Below are positions 36,215 through 47,404 of a stretch of 64,000 nt of DNA, in pieces. The stretch spans positions 21,931,973 through 21,995,972 of the forward strand of contig NC_035172.2 in the NCBI RefSeq assembly GCF_001659605.2, in the 5' to 3' direction. Below the pieces are notes generated by a model, which was given only the letters and a program-made list of their open reading frames with translations, searched no databases and was not told the DNA's origin. Each line of letters opens with the position of its first letter. The stretch's first letter is position 1. Made by a program: the position numbers and the translations under genes. Source of the stretch: Manihot esculenta (taxonomy: Eukaryota; Streptophyta; Magnoliopsida; Malpighiales; Euphorbiaceae).

Positions 36215-36442
36215 ATGAGGGGAACTCGTTGATCTGCACGATTGACTGGAGTGCCACCTGAGGATGAGGGCACGAGCGCCCGTCCTCCTACATTTCCTAG
36301 GGCAATGTCTAGTAGGTCTAACAGAGAAAGAGCAGTAAGAGACCCTAGAAGGTCTCTGGATCTGGGTAGGAGCAGATCAATGAGGGGAACAGTTCAGGGA
36401 GGAATGTCAAAAGACATGGGGGATGATATGGATGTAGAGTAG
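36215..36442 (+). pseudogene. C gag N-terminal part
   Basis: ATG at 36215 (MRGTR), then TGA at 36230 where B has CGA, a C-to-T change at CpG. The Arg/Ser-rich basic region follows to TAG at 36440. Same frame as the long ORF downstream, so two nonsense codons separate the start from the rest. Confidence 0.88.
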
Positions 36443-38157
36443 AGGAGGGATGGCAGTCTGGGAGTTAGCATGTTAGAAGAGGGAATGGGAGAGTCCCAAG
36501 GAGGCACTCAGGCCTCGGGATTTGTTCAGCCACCCCACTACCCACACTTCTCACAAAATCCCGGGTATTCGATGGGAGGTACATCGGATTACCCTAGTTT
36601 CACCCCTTATCCCACACAGATGCCATACCCACCCTACTACCCACCATATTCACAATACCCAATGTATCCACCCCCACCTTACTATCCAAATCCACCAAAC
36701 CCTACCTCAGAAAATGTTGCACTACCTCCACCACCTACAGAACCAGCAGCCCCAGTTGCTCAACCTCCTAGACCTAGCTCAGCCAGTGGGAGCAAGGTCA
36801 AGATGACCGATTACATGAAACTGGGTGCTCCTCAGTATGAAAAAGGGGATGACCCATTTGTGTATCTTGAAAGGGTTAAGGTGATCACAGATGAGATTGG
36901 GGCTGATGACAGTAGAGCCATTCAGATGGCCGGGTTCACGCTTAAGTGCAAGAAGGCACGAGAGTGGTTCAAGAATTATGTGAACCTGAGAGTAGACAGC
37001 ATGTCTTGGGAGGAGTTTGCAAATGAGTTTGCAGGATGGGCTTTCCCAGATAGTTCAAGGGAGCTGAAGATGATAGAGTTTGAGCAGTTGAGGCAGACCG
37101 ATGATATGAGTGTAGAGGAGTTCACAGACAGATTCCTGGAGCTGTTGCCATTTGCAGGGCAAAACCTTGACACCGACCAGAAAAGGTCAAGGAGGTATAT
37201 CATGAAACTCCACTCCAGATATTCCTCCTTGATCCAGTCAGCACATAGGGAGAGCTTCCATGCCATAGTGAATATGGCCCGGAAAATGGAGGCCAGTGCC
37301 ATCGTTCAGGGGACAGTTAAGCAGTCAGTGGCACAGCCTTCTGGTTCCAAGACCCCAGGCTCTTCTTCTCTGAGTGCAGCAGCTTCAGGTAGCAAAAAGT
37401 GGAGTAACACCATTAGGAAGCCCAAGAAGAACAAGTTTTGGAACAAGGTCAAGTCCAGTCTGGGTTTAGGGAGTGGCTCAAGCTCTGGTGCGGATAATGC
37501 AGTTTGTGCAAAGTGTGGTAGGCCACACAGGGGAGTTTGCCGGGCTGGGACAGCAGCCTGTTTCAGATGCGGGCAAGAGGGACACATGGCTCGGGAGTGT
37601 CCTAGGGCAGCTTTTGGAGCACAGTCTCAGCAGACGGCTTCAGGTAGTGTAGAGCAGCCAGCAGCTCCAGCCACGACTCAGGCCAGTGGCAGAGGCAGAG
37701 GGAGAGGGTCAGCCTCTTCTTCAGCGGGTTTCAGAGGTGAAGGTCCATCAGCTCCAGCACGGATTTTCACAATGACTCAGCAGGAGGCAGATGCATCTAA
37801 CACCGTGGTGGCAGGTAACTTAGTCATTGGTTGTTCAGATGTGTATGCCTTGATGGACCCTGGTGCATCTCATTCTTTTATTGCTCCGAGAGCCGTCCAG
37901 AGGTTGGGGTTAATGATCTCTGAGTTAGAGTGTCCTCTCTGGGTCAGTGGACCCAAGTGTGATCCATCAGTGGCAGAGTCAGTCTGCCAGTGCAGTCCAG
38001 TCTTTGTTGAGGGGAGATGCCTTTCCGCCGACCTTGTGGTTCTAGACTTGATAGATTTTGACGTCATTCTAGGGATGGACTGTTTATCTACCCATGGTGC
38101 TACCTTGGACCGCAGGGACAAGGTAGTCAGGTTCAGAGGTCAGGATGGGTCAGAGGT
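36443..38157 (+). pseudogene. C gag and protease
   Basis: Uninterrupted: Pro/Tyr-rich stretch, capsid ([37 protein letters not shown]), knuckles CAKCGRPHRGVC and [15 protein letters not shown] (about residue 365 counted from 36470), protease [10 protein letters not shown] (about residue 460) and VILGMDCLS. The fusion to RNase H occurs near 38157, after GQDGSEV; the register changes there and the frame runs to a TAG at 38189-38191. Confidence 0.92.
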
Positions 38158-40112
38158 TGACTTCAGCACCAGTGTTAGCTCTGCCATCTAGTGATGAAAA
38201 CTTTACAGTCTTTTGTGATGCGTCCCGTGTGGGACTGGGTTGTGTACTAATGCAGAATGAGAGGGTGATCGCTTATGCTTCTAGGCAGCTAAAGAAGCAT
38301 GAGTTGAATTACCCCACACATGACCTTGAGATGGCAGCAGTAATCTTTGCACTCAAGATGTGGAGGCACTACCTCTATGGGGTAAAATGTGAGATCTTTA
38401 CAGATCATAAAAGCCTGCAGTACATCCTGAGTCAAAGAGATTTGAATTTGAGACAGAGGAGATGGGTAGAGCTGCTGAGTGACTATGATTGCAAGATTCA
38501 GTATCATCCGGGTAAGGCAAATGTCGTGGCAGACGCCCTAAGCCGGAAGTCACTGGGCAGTCTATCCCACATCACGGCAGAGAGGAGACCAGTGGTGAAG
38601 GAGTTTTACAAGCTCATTGATGAAGGTCTACAGTTGGAGTTGTCTGGTACAGGTGCTTTAGTGGCCCAGATGAGAGTGACACCTGTGTTTCTGGAGCAAG
38701 TGGCTCAGAAACAGCATGAGGACCCAGAGTTAGTGAAGATTGCCAGGACTGTTCAGTCAGGCAAGGACAGTGAGTTTAGATTTGACAGTAAGGGGATCCT
38801 CCGCTATGGGAGCAGACTTTGTGTACCAGATGACATAGGGCTAAAAGGAGACATTATGAGAGAGGCTCATAATGCGAGATACAGCGTTCACCCCGGAGCC
38901 ACCAAGATGTATCAAGATCTGAAGAAAGTTTATTGGTGGCCAGCGATGAAGAAAGAAGTTGCACAGTTTGTGTCAGCCTGCGAAGTGTGTCAGAGGGTGA
39001 AGCTGGAACATCAGAAGCCGGCTGGAATGCTTAACCCGCTACCTATTCCAGAGTGGAAATGGGAGAATATAGCTATGGACTTCGTAGTGGGGTTACCGGC
39101 GGCGTCCAACAGATTGGACTCCATATGGGTGATTGTGGACAGACTCACCAAATCTGCTCACTTCATCCCTGTCAGGAGTGGCTATTCTGTGGACAAATTG
39201 GCGCAAGTGTATGTCGATGAGATCGTCAGACTGCATGGGGTTCCTGTTTCAATAGTGTCTGATAGAGGGCCCCAATTCACCTCCAGATTTTGGCGGAGTC
39301 TGCAGAATGCCATGGGTACCAGGTTGGATTTCAGTACTGCCTTCCACCCCCAGATGGACGGACAGTCAGAAAGGACCATCCAAACCATAGAGGATATGCT
39401 TAGAATGTGTGTGCTGGACTTTGGCTGTTCTTGGAGGCAACATCTACCTTTGGTGGAGTTTGCCTACAATAACAGCCATCATGCTAGCATCGGGATGGCT
39501 CCATATGAAGATTTATATGGAAGGAAGTGCAAGTCACCTGTTTGCTCGGAAGAAGTTGGAGAAAAGGCCTTGGCAGGGCCTGAGCTAGTAGAGATTACCA
39601 GCAAGGTGGTACCCGTAATCAGAGAGAGGATCAAGACTGCTGCAAGCAGACAGAAGAGTTATGCAGACATCCGCAGACGGCAAGTAGAGTTTCAGGAGGG
39701 GGATCTGGTATTGCTTAAGGTGTCTCCTATGAAAGGAGTGGTTCGCTTTGGAAAGAAAGGTAAACTAGCCCCACGATACATCGGACCCTTTGAAATCTTG
39801 CAAAAGATTGGGAATGTGTCGTACAAGCTGGATTTACCTGCTTCTATGGAAAGAATCCATCCGGTTTTCCATGTTTCCATGTTGAGGAAGTTCGTGTCAG
39901 ATCCGAGAAAGGTTCTTAGTGAACCTGATGTGGAGATCCAAGAAGATCTCACTTATGTTGAGCAGCCAGTACGGATCATAGACACCCATATCAGAAAGCT
40001 AAGAAACAAGGAAATCCCGATGGTGAAAGTCCTGTGGAACCACCACAATATGGAAGAATGCACTTGGGAGACACGGGAGTCCATGCTCCAGCAATACCCT
40101 TATCTTTTCTGA
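38158..40112 (+). pseudogene. C RNase H, integrase and chromodomain (long open frame)
   Basis: About 650 codons without a stop. RNase [40 protein letters not shown]. Integrase: HHCC finger, core with [17 protein letters not shown] and [12 protein letters not shown]; the usual HPQTDGQ reads HPQMDGQ. C-terminal [13 protein letters not shown] region and chromodomain ([14 protein letters not shown]), end QQYPYLF. All catalytic acids of both enzymes appear present. It has no start of its own because the upstream join is out of frame. Confidence 0.92.
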
Positions 40113-40183
40113 GGTTTGTTCCTTGTGAGTTTTACGTGCTTTGTATGTATGCTATGTGTATGCCATGCTATGTGCTAGTTGAG

Positions 40184-40220
40184 GAACATTCGAGGACGAA
40201 TGTTCTTAAGGGGAGGAGAA
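40184..40220 (+). other. C hairpin and polypurine tract before 3' LTR
   Basis: Perfect 9-bp stem GAACATTCG / CGAATGTTC with loop AGGA (40184-40205), then AAGGGGAGGAGAA (40208-40220). Confidence 0.88.
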
Positions 40221-42474
40221 TGTAATACCCAGCTAGACTCCGGTATCGGAATTCCTATCGTCCGGTGGAATCTCGGATGTCGGAGACCTTTAGAAGGGAA
40301 AAACCATGTTTTCATAAAATGTTTTTATGTATTTGATGACTTTAAGTAAAAAGGAAAATGAGTTTTGTATGAAAATAACCTTGGAGGAAAACCCAGGTTC
40401 GGCCGCCGAACCTCAAGTTCGGCCGCCGAACATGCAGGCATTTCGGGTGTGCCTTAGGCCCCCGAAGGCATAGGTTGAGGAACGTCCAGGTTCGGCCGCC
40501 GAACATGGCATGCATGCGGAGGCACGTTCGGCCCCCGAACGTGGCCTGGCCAGCCACTATAAAAGGGTCCCTTAGCCGAAAACGGGCGAGCTTTTCTCCC
40601 CATTGTCGGCCAAGGTGAGCTCTCCGCTGTTCCTCACCAATCTTTGAGTTCTTCCTTCAGATCTTTCAAGTTTTTCTCTAGTTTTCACTTTATTTTGAAG
40701 ATTTTCGAGTTTAAAGCGAGTTTTGGAGTTTTGAGGTTGAAGAACTCAAATCTCTCCCATCTCCGAGCTAGGGTCGTCTTCCTCTCGATCTACAAGAGGT
40801 AAGGGCCGATCTTGAGCTCACTACATGTTTTTAACTAGTTTTAAGTTGATTCTTGAAGTAGAAATGCATGTGTAGGGTTTTATGAGTTTTTGGGTTTATG
40901 TTGGTTTATGGACAATGTATGTTGGATTTGTGTTGTTTGATGTGTTGTAGATGGGGTTTTAGTTGGTTTGAAGCCCCTAGGAACTTGTATGCTTGAGTAT
41001 GTGTGTTGTAGAATAAGTTTATGCATGATTGGAACTTTTGGAGGCAAATGTGCATAGAGGAGCCAAGTTTCTGCCCTTTGGCAGAAACCAGGTTCGGCAG
41101 CCGAAGGACTTTCGGCCGCCGAAATGGCTGGGGAGGCAAGCCTTTCGGCTGCCGAAGCCTGCCCCCGAAAAGATACTTTCATCTCTGTCAGGGACTTTCG
41201 GCCGCCGAAGGTGCCGCTGAACCTGCCTGGGTTTCGGCTCTGGAGGGACTTTCGGCCGCCGAAGGTGTCGCCGAACCTGCCCTGTTCAGCCTTCATTTGC
41301 ATGATTTTGCATGATTGTTTGAGGTGTTTTAGGGGGTTTTTGGGGGATGTTTTTAGAGTTATGTTCTAGTTGTTTGGTCCCTCATTTGAGTCCACCTGTG
41401 TAGGTTCGGACCCGAGGAACCGAGGACCCCAGCAGTGAGTTAGCTGCATCAGTCTTTGTCAGAGCTAGCCAAGAGGTGAGTAGAATAAACCTTTACGATT
41501 TAAAGCAATTAAATTATAAAGTTTTGAGCATGTTCATGCATCATGAATGCCATGTGATGAATTAGGTTGTTTGCATTAGAACTCACGAATATGTTGCATT
41601 GCATTTATGATGTTGATGTGGATTGGTTATTGGATGACCCTTTAGTCCTCATATGATATGATGATGTTATGGCATGATACGGTATGAAAGTCCAGGTTGT
41701 ACCCATTCTACGTCCCTGGCACTATGTAAGAGAAAGTCCAGGTTGTACCCATTCTACGTCCCTGGCACATTGGAATGTTATGATATGTTATGATAAGAGA
41801 AAGACCGGTTGTACCCATTCTACGTCGCGGCACTTTGGAATGTAGAGGACTATTGGTGACAATACCATCCGAGATGTGATTTGTTGTGATGTGTTGCATT
41901 ACATGATGGCATGAGATTTTTAAATGTTGTTTTCTATTATTCTGCTCACTGGGCTCTAGTAGCTCACCCCTTTTCCCTAATCCCCCAGGATTGCAGGTAC
42001 GGGCTAGACAGAGAAGTCAAGAAGAGTAAAGTCTTGTAATTGTAATAGTTAGAAAGTGGACATGAAAAAAAAAAATTGTAAAGTTGAATAGTCATGTTAT
42101 GTATAGCGATATTGAGGATTAGAAGTTGTGCTTGACCCTATAAATGTTGTTATCCCTTTTAATACATAATCTTGGATGTTTACTGATGATTATGTTTAAT
42201 CAACTCAACTTATGATGTATCGCCCATGGGGCATTTATGAGATCCCACAGAGGGGTCAAGTTTATGATTATGACTATGTTCAGTGCATGTACAGGTTGAG
42301 TTTGGTGTATGATAGAATGTATGAAAGAAAATTTTTAATTTTTATGTATATTGTTGATCATGTATGGGATTAAACAGGTTACAGGTTACATGTTAGGCTT
42401 GCTATGGGTCTCGGCGGCCTTAAGCCGATCTGGATCCTAGCGCCGGTAACGGTCCGGATTTTCGGGTCGTTACA
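40221..42474 (+). repeat. 3' LTR of C (2254 bp)
   Basis: TGTAATACCCAG to GGGTCGTTACA; TATA box at 40558. Nearly identical to the 5' LTR, but with one fewer unit in the upstream palindrome array and three instead of two hairpin units (about 41687-41833). Confidence 0.94.
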
Positions 42475-42479
42475 GTGTT

Positions 42480-43909
42480 GTTTGTTGGGGTTTAGGCTAG
42501 TTTTATACCCCTTATGCATGTTTAGAATGGTTGGATGTGAGTTTTGGTAGCTTGGGCATTATGGCAGAATCGGGTTCTGTCACTCAGGAAGACCCAGGTT
42601 CGGCCGCCGAAGCAAGGTTCGGCCGCCGAACCTGCTAGGGGAGGCAGCTTTGGCCGCCTAAACTCGGCCCCGAAAGAATGGACTTTCGGATCTGTGGGGG
42701 AGTTTCGGCCGCCAAACCTGCTCCCGAAAGTGCCTGACTTTCGGATCTGTAGGGACCTTCGGCCGCCGAACCTGCCGCCGAAAGTCCTTTGCCCAGCCTT
42801 CCTTTGCTTGTTTTACCTGCATGTTCTATGATGTTTTAGGGGGGGGTTTTGGGGAGATGTTTAGAGTCTTTTTAGAATATGTTGGTTCCTCATTTGAGTC
42901 TACCTGTGTAGGATCGGATTTGGGAGACCGAAGAGTCCAGCAGTGAGTCAGCTGCTTCAGAGTCAGTCAAGCGTCAGCCAGAGGTGAGTAGAACTGAATT
43001 CTAAATTTTAAAGTACTAAGCTTTTGAGCATGTTCATGCATCACGAATGCCATGTTATATATTAGGATGTTTGCATTATAAATTCACGAATATGATGCAT
43101 AGCATTCTTTACTGTTGATGTGTATGGATATTGGATGACCCACTAGCCCTCGATATGATATGATACGGAAAGACCAGGGCTGCCCATTCTATGCCCCTGG
43201 CACGATGTAAGGGAAAGACCAGGGAAAGACCATTCTACGCCCCTGGCACAGTTGGACATGTTATGTTATGTTTAAGAGGAAGTCCTGAGGAGCTCCGTCG
43301 AGGGCTGGGCATTACTTGGATATGTAGAGGGTTACTGGTAACAAGTCCATCCTTGATGTGTATTGTTTGTGTTGTGATGCATTTCATGAAAGCATGTGCT
43401 TATTAAGCTGTTTTTCTTATGTTCTGCTCACTAAGCTCTTGTAGCTTACCCTTTTCCCCTAACCCCCAGGTTTGTAGGATCACAGGTAGCTCTGGGAGAG
43501 TCAGCAAGGTTTTGGGTAAAGTTTAATGTAATGGATTAGTAGTGGACATGTGATGTACTGTGGATTAGTATTGTGCTCGGCCCTAATGATGGCTTGAGAT
43601 CCCAGTTTACATGAGCTTTAAGTAAAATGTTTTATGCTTATGATATGTTGAATCAAGTGAGGCATGTATGTTGACCATACTGGAGGATATGATGAGGGCT
43701 CTAATATGGGTTTTATGTTTTAAGTTTATGATACATACATAGGTTGAACTTGGTTATATGGAAAGTTTAAGTTTTTATGTAAATGAATGTTCATGTATGG
43801 GATTCTATCAGGTATGACAGGTTGTATGTTAGGCTTGCTACGGGTTCTGGCGACCTTAAGTCGATCTGAATCCTAGCACCGGTAACGGTCTGATTTCCGG
43901 GTCATTACA
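42480..43909 (+). repeat. 3' LTR of A, part 2
   Basis: Resumes after GTGTT (42475-42479) and ends GTCATTACA. Palindrome array about 42595-42790; hairpin units about 43166 and 43213 (the second scrambled); one TCCTGAGGAGC unit about 43281. Followed by AACAG. Confidence 0.92.
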
Positions 43910-44128
43910 AACAGTGACTCTCAGCTAGTAATAAATCAAATAACTGGAGCATACCAGGCAAGGGACCCCATCATGCATAAATATCTAGCTAAGGAACGAG
44001 CTGTAGAAGCTGAGCTCGGTGAAAAGGGGATTGTTGTATAGTATCTAAGGATACCCAGGGAGAAGAATAAAAAAGCAGATCTACTTAGCTGATTATCCGA
44101 GGAAGAGCTGGAACAACTCCTGGATGAG
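43910..44128 (+). pseudogene. D second RNase H, C-terminal part
   Basis: SDSQLVINQITGAYQARD carries the catalytic Asp of the archaeal-type RNase H, then HKYLAKERAVEAEL. Stops near 44038 (before YLRIPREKNKKADLLS) and near 44091. Confidence 0.85.
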
Positions 44129-45435
44129 GTGTACATACAGCACATCAACGTCCCCACTTTTGAAAAACCCACCAAAATAATGCACGTTGAAGAAGGGCAA
44201 AGTTGGATGACACCATACCTAGAGTACTTGGAGACTGGAAAACTGCCAGAAGATAAAATAGAGGCTAGAAGAATCACAGCCAGGGTTGCTAATTATCAGG
44301 CGGTGAGGGGAACCCTGTACCGGAGGGGGAAATCCAGCCTGTGGCTCAGATGTGTGGATCCTGAAGAAGCGGCTAGGGTAATTGAGGAGATACACCAGGG
44401 AATCTGTGGAGCGCATGAAGGAGCCAGCACGTTGGCAAAAAAATTTTCAGGCAAGGATACTACTGGCCCACGGTTAAAAAAGAAGCAGAAGAGTTCGTCA
44501 AAAGATGCAACGTCTGCCAAAGATTTGCCAACGCCATCAATAGTCCGGCCACACCACAGTTTAGCATATCCAGCCCTTGGCCATTCTCACAGTGGGGAAT
44601 AGACATTTTGGGCCCTTTCCCTAAAACCACGGGGCAGAAGAGGTTCATGATACTAGCGGTGAAGTACTTTTCTAAATGACCTGAAGCTGAGGTCGTCCCC
44701 ACCATTACAGCACAAGGTGATAGACTTCGTATGGAGCAACAGCATTTGCAGATTTGGTATGTCGAGGACACTCATATCCGATAATGGCAAGCAGTTTGAC
44801 TGCAAATCCTTCAGAGGTTTCACGAAGAACATGGGCATCTGGCATAAGTTCTCCTCGGTAGCCTCTCCTTAAAAAATGGCCAGACAGAGGTCATAAACCG
44901 AGCTATCCTTCAGGGATTGAAGAAGTGGCTAGACGGTGCAAAGAAGAACTGGGCGGCCAAGCTCAACAGCTTCTTATGGGCGTTCCAGACTACCCCTCGG
45001 ACGCTGACGAAGGAAACACCATTCGCATTGGCGTTCGGCACCGAGGCAGTAGTCCCCATAGAGCTGCAAATTCTATCTCACTATGTCCAATTCAACAACG
45101 AGGACACTAATGGCGAGAAGCTGAGAAGCACCTTGGATGCTCTAGAGGAAGTTAGAAAGGAAGCTTAAGTATGCACCGTTGCTTATCAACAAAGGGCAGC
45201 CTGGTATTACAACCAGAAGGTCAAGGAAAGGAGCTTGAAAGCTGAAGACCTAACCCTAAGAAGATTAGAAGCAACAGGGAAAAGAGCAGTAGTGCGAAAA
45301 TTGGCACCAACTTAGGAGGGCCCCTTCAGAATAACTAAAGTTGTCAAGCCTAGGGTATACTAGATTAAAGACCTGCAAGGGAACCCAGAGCCTCACACGT
45401 GGAATATCCAGCACTTGAAGAGGTATTTTCCTTAA
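44129..45435 (+). pseudogene. D integrase
   Basis: Linker and HHCC finger (HQGICGAHEGAST; a frameshift near 44440 then CNVCQRF in another frame). The core has GIDILGPFP, ISDNGKQF and the NRAILQGLKKW helix region, with stops and frame changes between 44600 and 44900. The clean stretch 44917-45168 (LNSFLWAFQTTPRTLTKETP, FALAFGTEAVVPIE) is the Tat integrase C-terminal part. It ends near 45435 at LKRYFP followed by TAA. Confidence 0.88.
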
Positions 45436-45529
45436 AGAATGTTTAATGTAATATTTGTACTTTGAAAATATGAATGAATGAGAAATGCTGCTTCTATTTC
45501 CTATATCTTGCGTATCCCCAAAACAGGTA

Positions 45530-45890
45530 GAAGCCCTTAGTGAGGTGGGTAACTGGCCTTGAAAAATAACCGCCAGCACCACAAAACTGACTGAGAGGAA
45601 GAAACCCTCAGTGAGGTGGGTAACTGGCCTCAGAAAATGACTGCCAGCACCACAAAACCGGCTGAAAGGAGGAAACCCTCAGTGAGGTGGGTGACTGGTC
45701 TTAGAAAATGACTGCCAGCACCACAAAATCGGCTGAGAGGAAGAAGCCCTCAGTGAGGTGGGTGACTGGTCTCAGAAAATGACCACCAGCACCACAAAAC
45801 CAGCTGAGAAGAAGAAGCTCTCAGTGAGGTGGGCGACTGATCTCGGAAAGGACCACTGGTGCCACAAAACCAACTGAGAGGATGAAGATC
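45530..45890 (+). repeat. 71-bp tandem array in D 3' region
   Basis: GTGAGGTGGG begins at 45540, 45611, 45682, 45753 and 45824, an exact 71-bp period for five units, the last degenerate. Each unit holds GCCAGCACCACAAAA or a variant. Tandem repeats in this place are usual for Tat elements. Confidence 0.92.
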
Positions 45891-46987
45891 AACAAAGGAA
45901 AAATAAAGGCCTTGAGCTCCCCCTAAAAAAAAAAGCTAAAGCTAAATGAGCAAACTGTCAGACTGAAGCATAGCCCGTATAAGGCTCAGCACGTAAATAG
46001 GAAATTGAAACCGACCTCACAAGAGAGCTCAGGGCACCTAAGAGCAGGAAATAAAATTCCAAACTCCTGAGCTCACAGTTCGAACGAGCTCAATACAAAT
46101 AAGCGCTTGACAAGATAAGCAAAGTATGAAAAATAATAAAAAGCTGATCTCGCCATTTGGATGGGCCTATAGGCTATGAACGCACAAGAACAGCTAAAAC
46201 GCAAAAAATAGCCGAGCTCGCAGTTCGGACGAGCTGACAGCTTGACAAGCGCAAAAACGATCTCAGAATATAAAAGTAACTAAGCTCTCAGATCAAAGGA
46301 GCTCGCAGCCTTTAAATCATATGATGAAATAAGCCCAAAAATGACAAACAGTATCCAAGCTCGTGAGCATTTGTAATAAAAGTAGGCTAAGTATAAGACG
46401 ACCGAGCTCGCAGCGTAGACGAGCTCGCTGGCAAGAAACTCATGAAAAAATCCCAAGTATAATATATCCGAGCTCATGGCACTGAAAAGGTTGCAGAAAA
46501 ATAGTCTAAGTACCCCGTAGGGATGGGGAAAGACTTACAAGTTGAATACATAATAAAAATCCCAAGCTCACAGCTCGAATTTACCCATTTGATAAAATTA
46601 CGCAGACAGTTTAGTCCGTTAAATAAGTAAGTTAAGCAAGTCAAGATTTATCAACTAAACAGAAGATAGTTTAGTCTAGTAAATAAGTAAGCGTAAAACT
46701 CAAGGTGCTTCATGTTAAATTAAACAGAGCTCGTGGGTTAGAAAACGGAGATAGTTGAATTATTAACGCGTATTAAATTAAGTCCCAAAGGACTAAGTAT
46801 CTCGGCAGAATAAAGAAAGTAATACACTCAAAAAATAATCTAAGTATAAACAAACATACACCGAGAGGGAACACTCTTGTTATTAAACATTCCCAGGTCG
46901 TCATACATCAAAATTCTAAGTTAAAAATAGGAAATAAAATATAATAAACGCAAGGGTAAATACACAGAAGAAAATATTTTTATATAT
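45891..46987 (+). other. D 3' non-coding region rich in GAGCTCGCAG motifs
   Basis: No coding frame. GAGCTCGCAG, CGAGCTC and close variants recur about ten times (for example 46068, 46212, 46309, 46403, 46470), giving many short palindromes. Polypurine tract and LTR not identified. Confidence 0.6.
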
Positions 46988-47404
46988 TTATTGATTTGAG
47001 TTGGTTACAGATATAATAGGGGAAGGGGAGCTTGAACTAACAAGTTCATTCAGGGGCTTATCTATAGTATCCTCCCCCTGAGGTCCAATTGGCGGGGGAG
47101 GAGCTCTCCTAGGCAAAGGGTTGTTGTCCTCTCTATAGCGCACCTCCTCATCGTCGGAGTCGAATTTGGGAGCTTGAAGGGCTGCTAACAGATTGGAGGG
47201 GGCATCTCTAGCTGCCTTCAGGCCTTAATTATACCTATAAGCAAACATACAGAAGGCCTCGTTATATAGTTTCTCTTTCATCTCATCAGAGGCCTTATAC
47301 TCTTCAAGGCGTGCTTCGTAGGCTTGCTAAATATTGGCCTTCCGTTCAGTAGAGTCCTTGTACTTCTGGAGGTGCACCTCACAAGCCAACTGGAACCCTT
47401 CCAT
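46988..47404 (-). pseudogene. D antisense ORF, truncated, coiled-coil type
   Basis: On the strand opposite to gag-pol one frame reads about 138 codons with only two stops (in NI*QAY near 47328 and YN*GL near 47228). It contains charged heptad-like YEARLEEYKASDEMKEKLY, then a Pro-rich acidic tail (FDSDDEEVRYRED, RRAPPPPIGP), ending TAA at 46988. The first in-frame ATG is at 47404, but homology to the left of the F insertion suggests the true N-terminus is beyond 47420. Tat elements are known to carry extra ORFs, some antisense; I infer this is one. Confidence 0.6.

Larger units (their letters stand above)
33736..42474 (+). mobile_element. Element C: full-length A-family element lacking RT (8739 bp)
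   Basis: LTRs 33736-35952 and 40221-42474, flanked by GTGTT (33731-33735 and 42475-42479). It has the longest open frames of the family here but has lost about 1.09 kb covering the protease end, the PR-RT linker and RT. It would depend on RT from another copy. Confidence 0.95.
12182..43909 (+). mobile_element. Element A: Tekay-type Ty3/gypsy host of four nested insertions
   Basis: Starts TGTAATACCCGG, ends GTCATTACA, flanked by AACAG. After removing the four nested insertions with one duplication copy each, about 9.4 kb remain: 5' LTR (12182-12435 plus 14682-16410), PBS, leader (16411-18239 minus S2, then 27979-28021), gag-pol (28022-33001), polypurine tract and 3' LTR (33098-33735 plus 42480-43909). 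Confidence 0.92.

Noticed and set aside
44219..44838. Minus-strand ORFs within D integrase
   Set aside because: Shadows of the plus-strand integrase; no domain.
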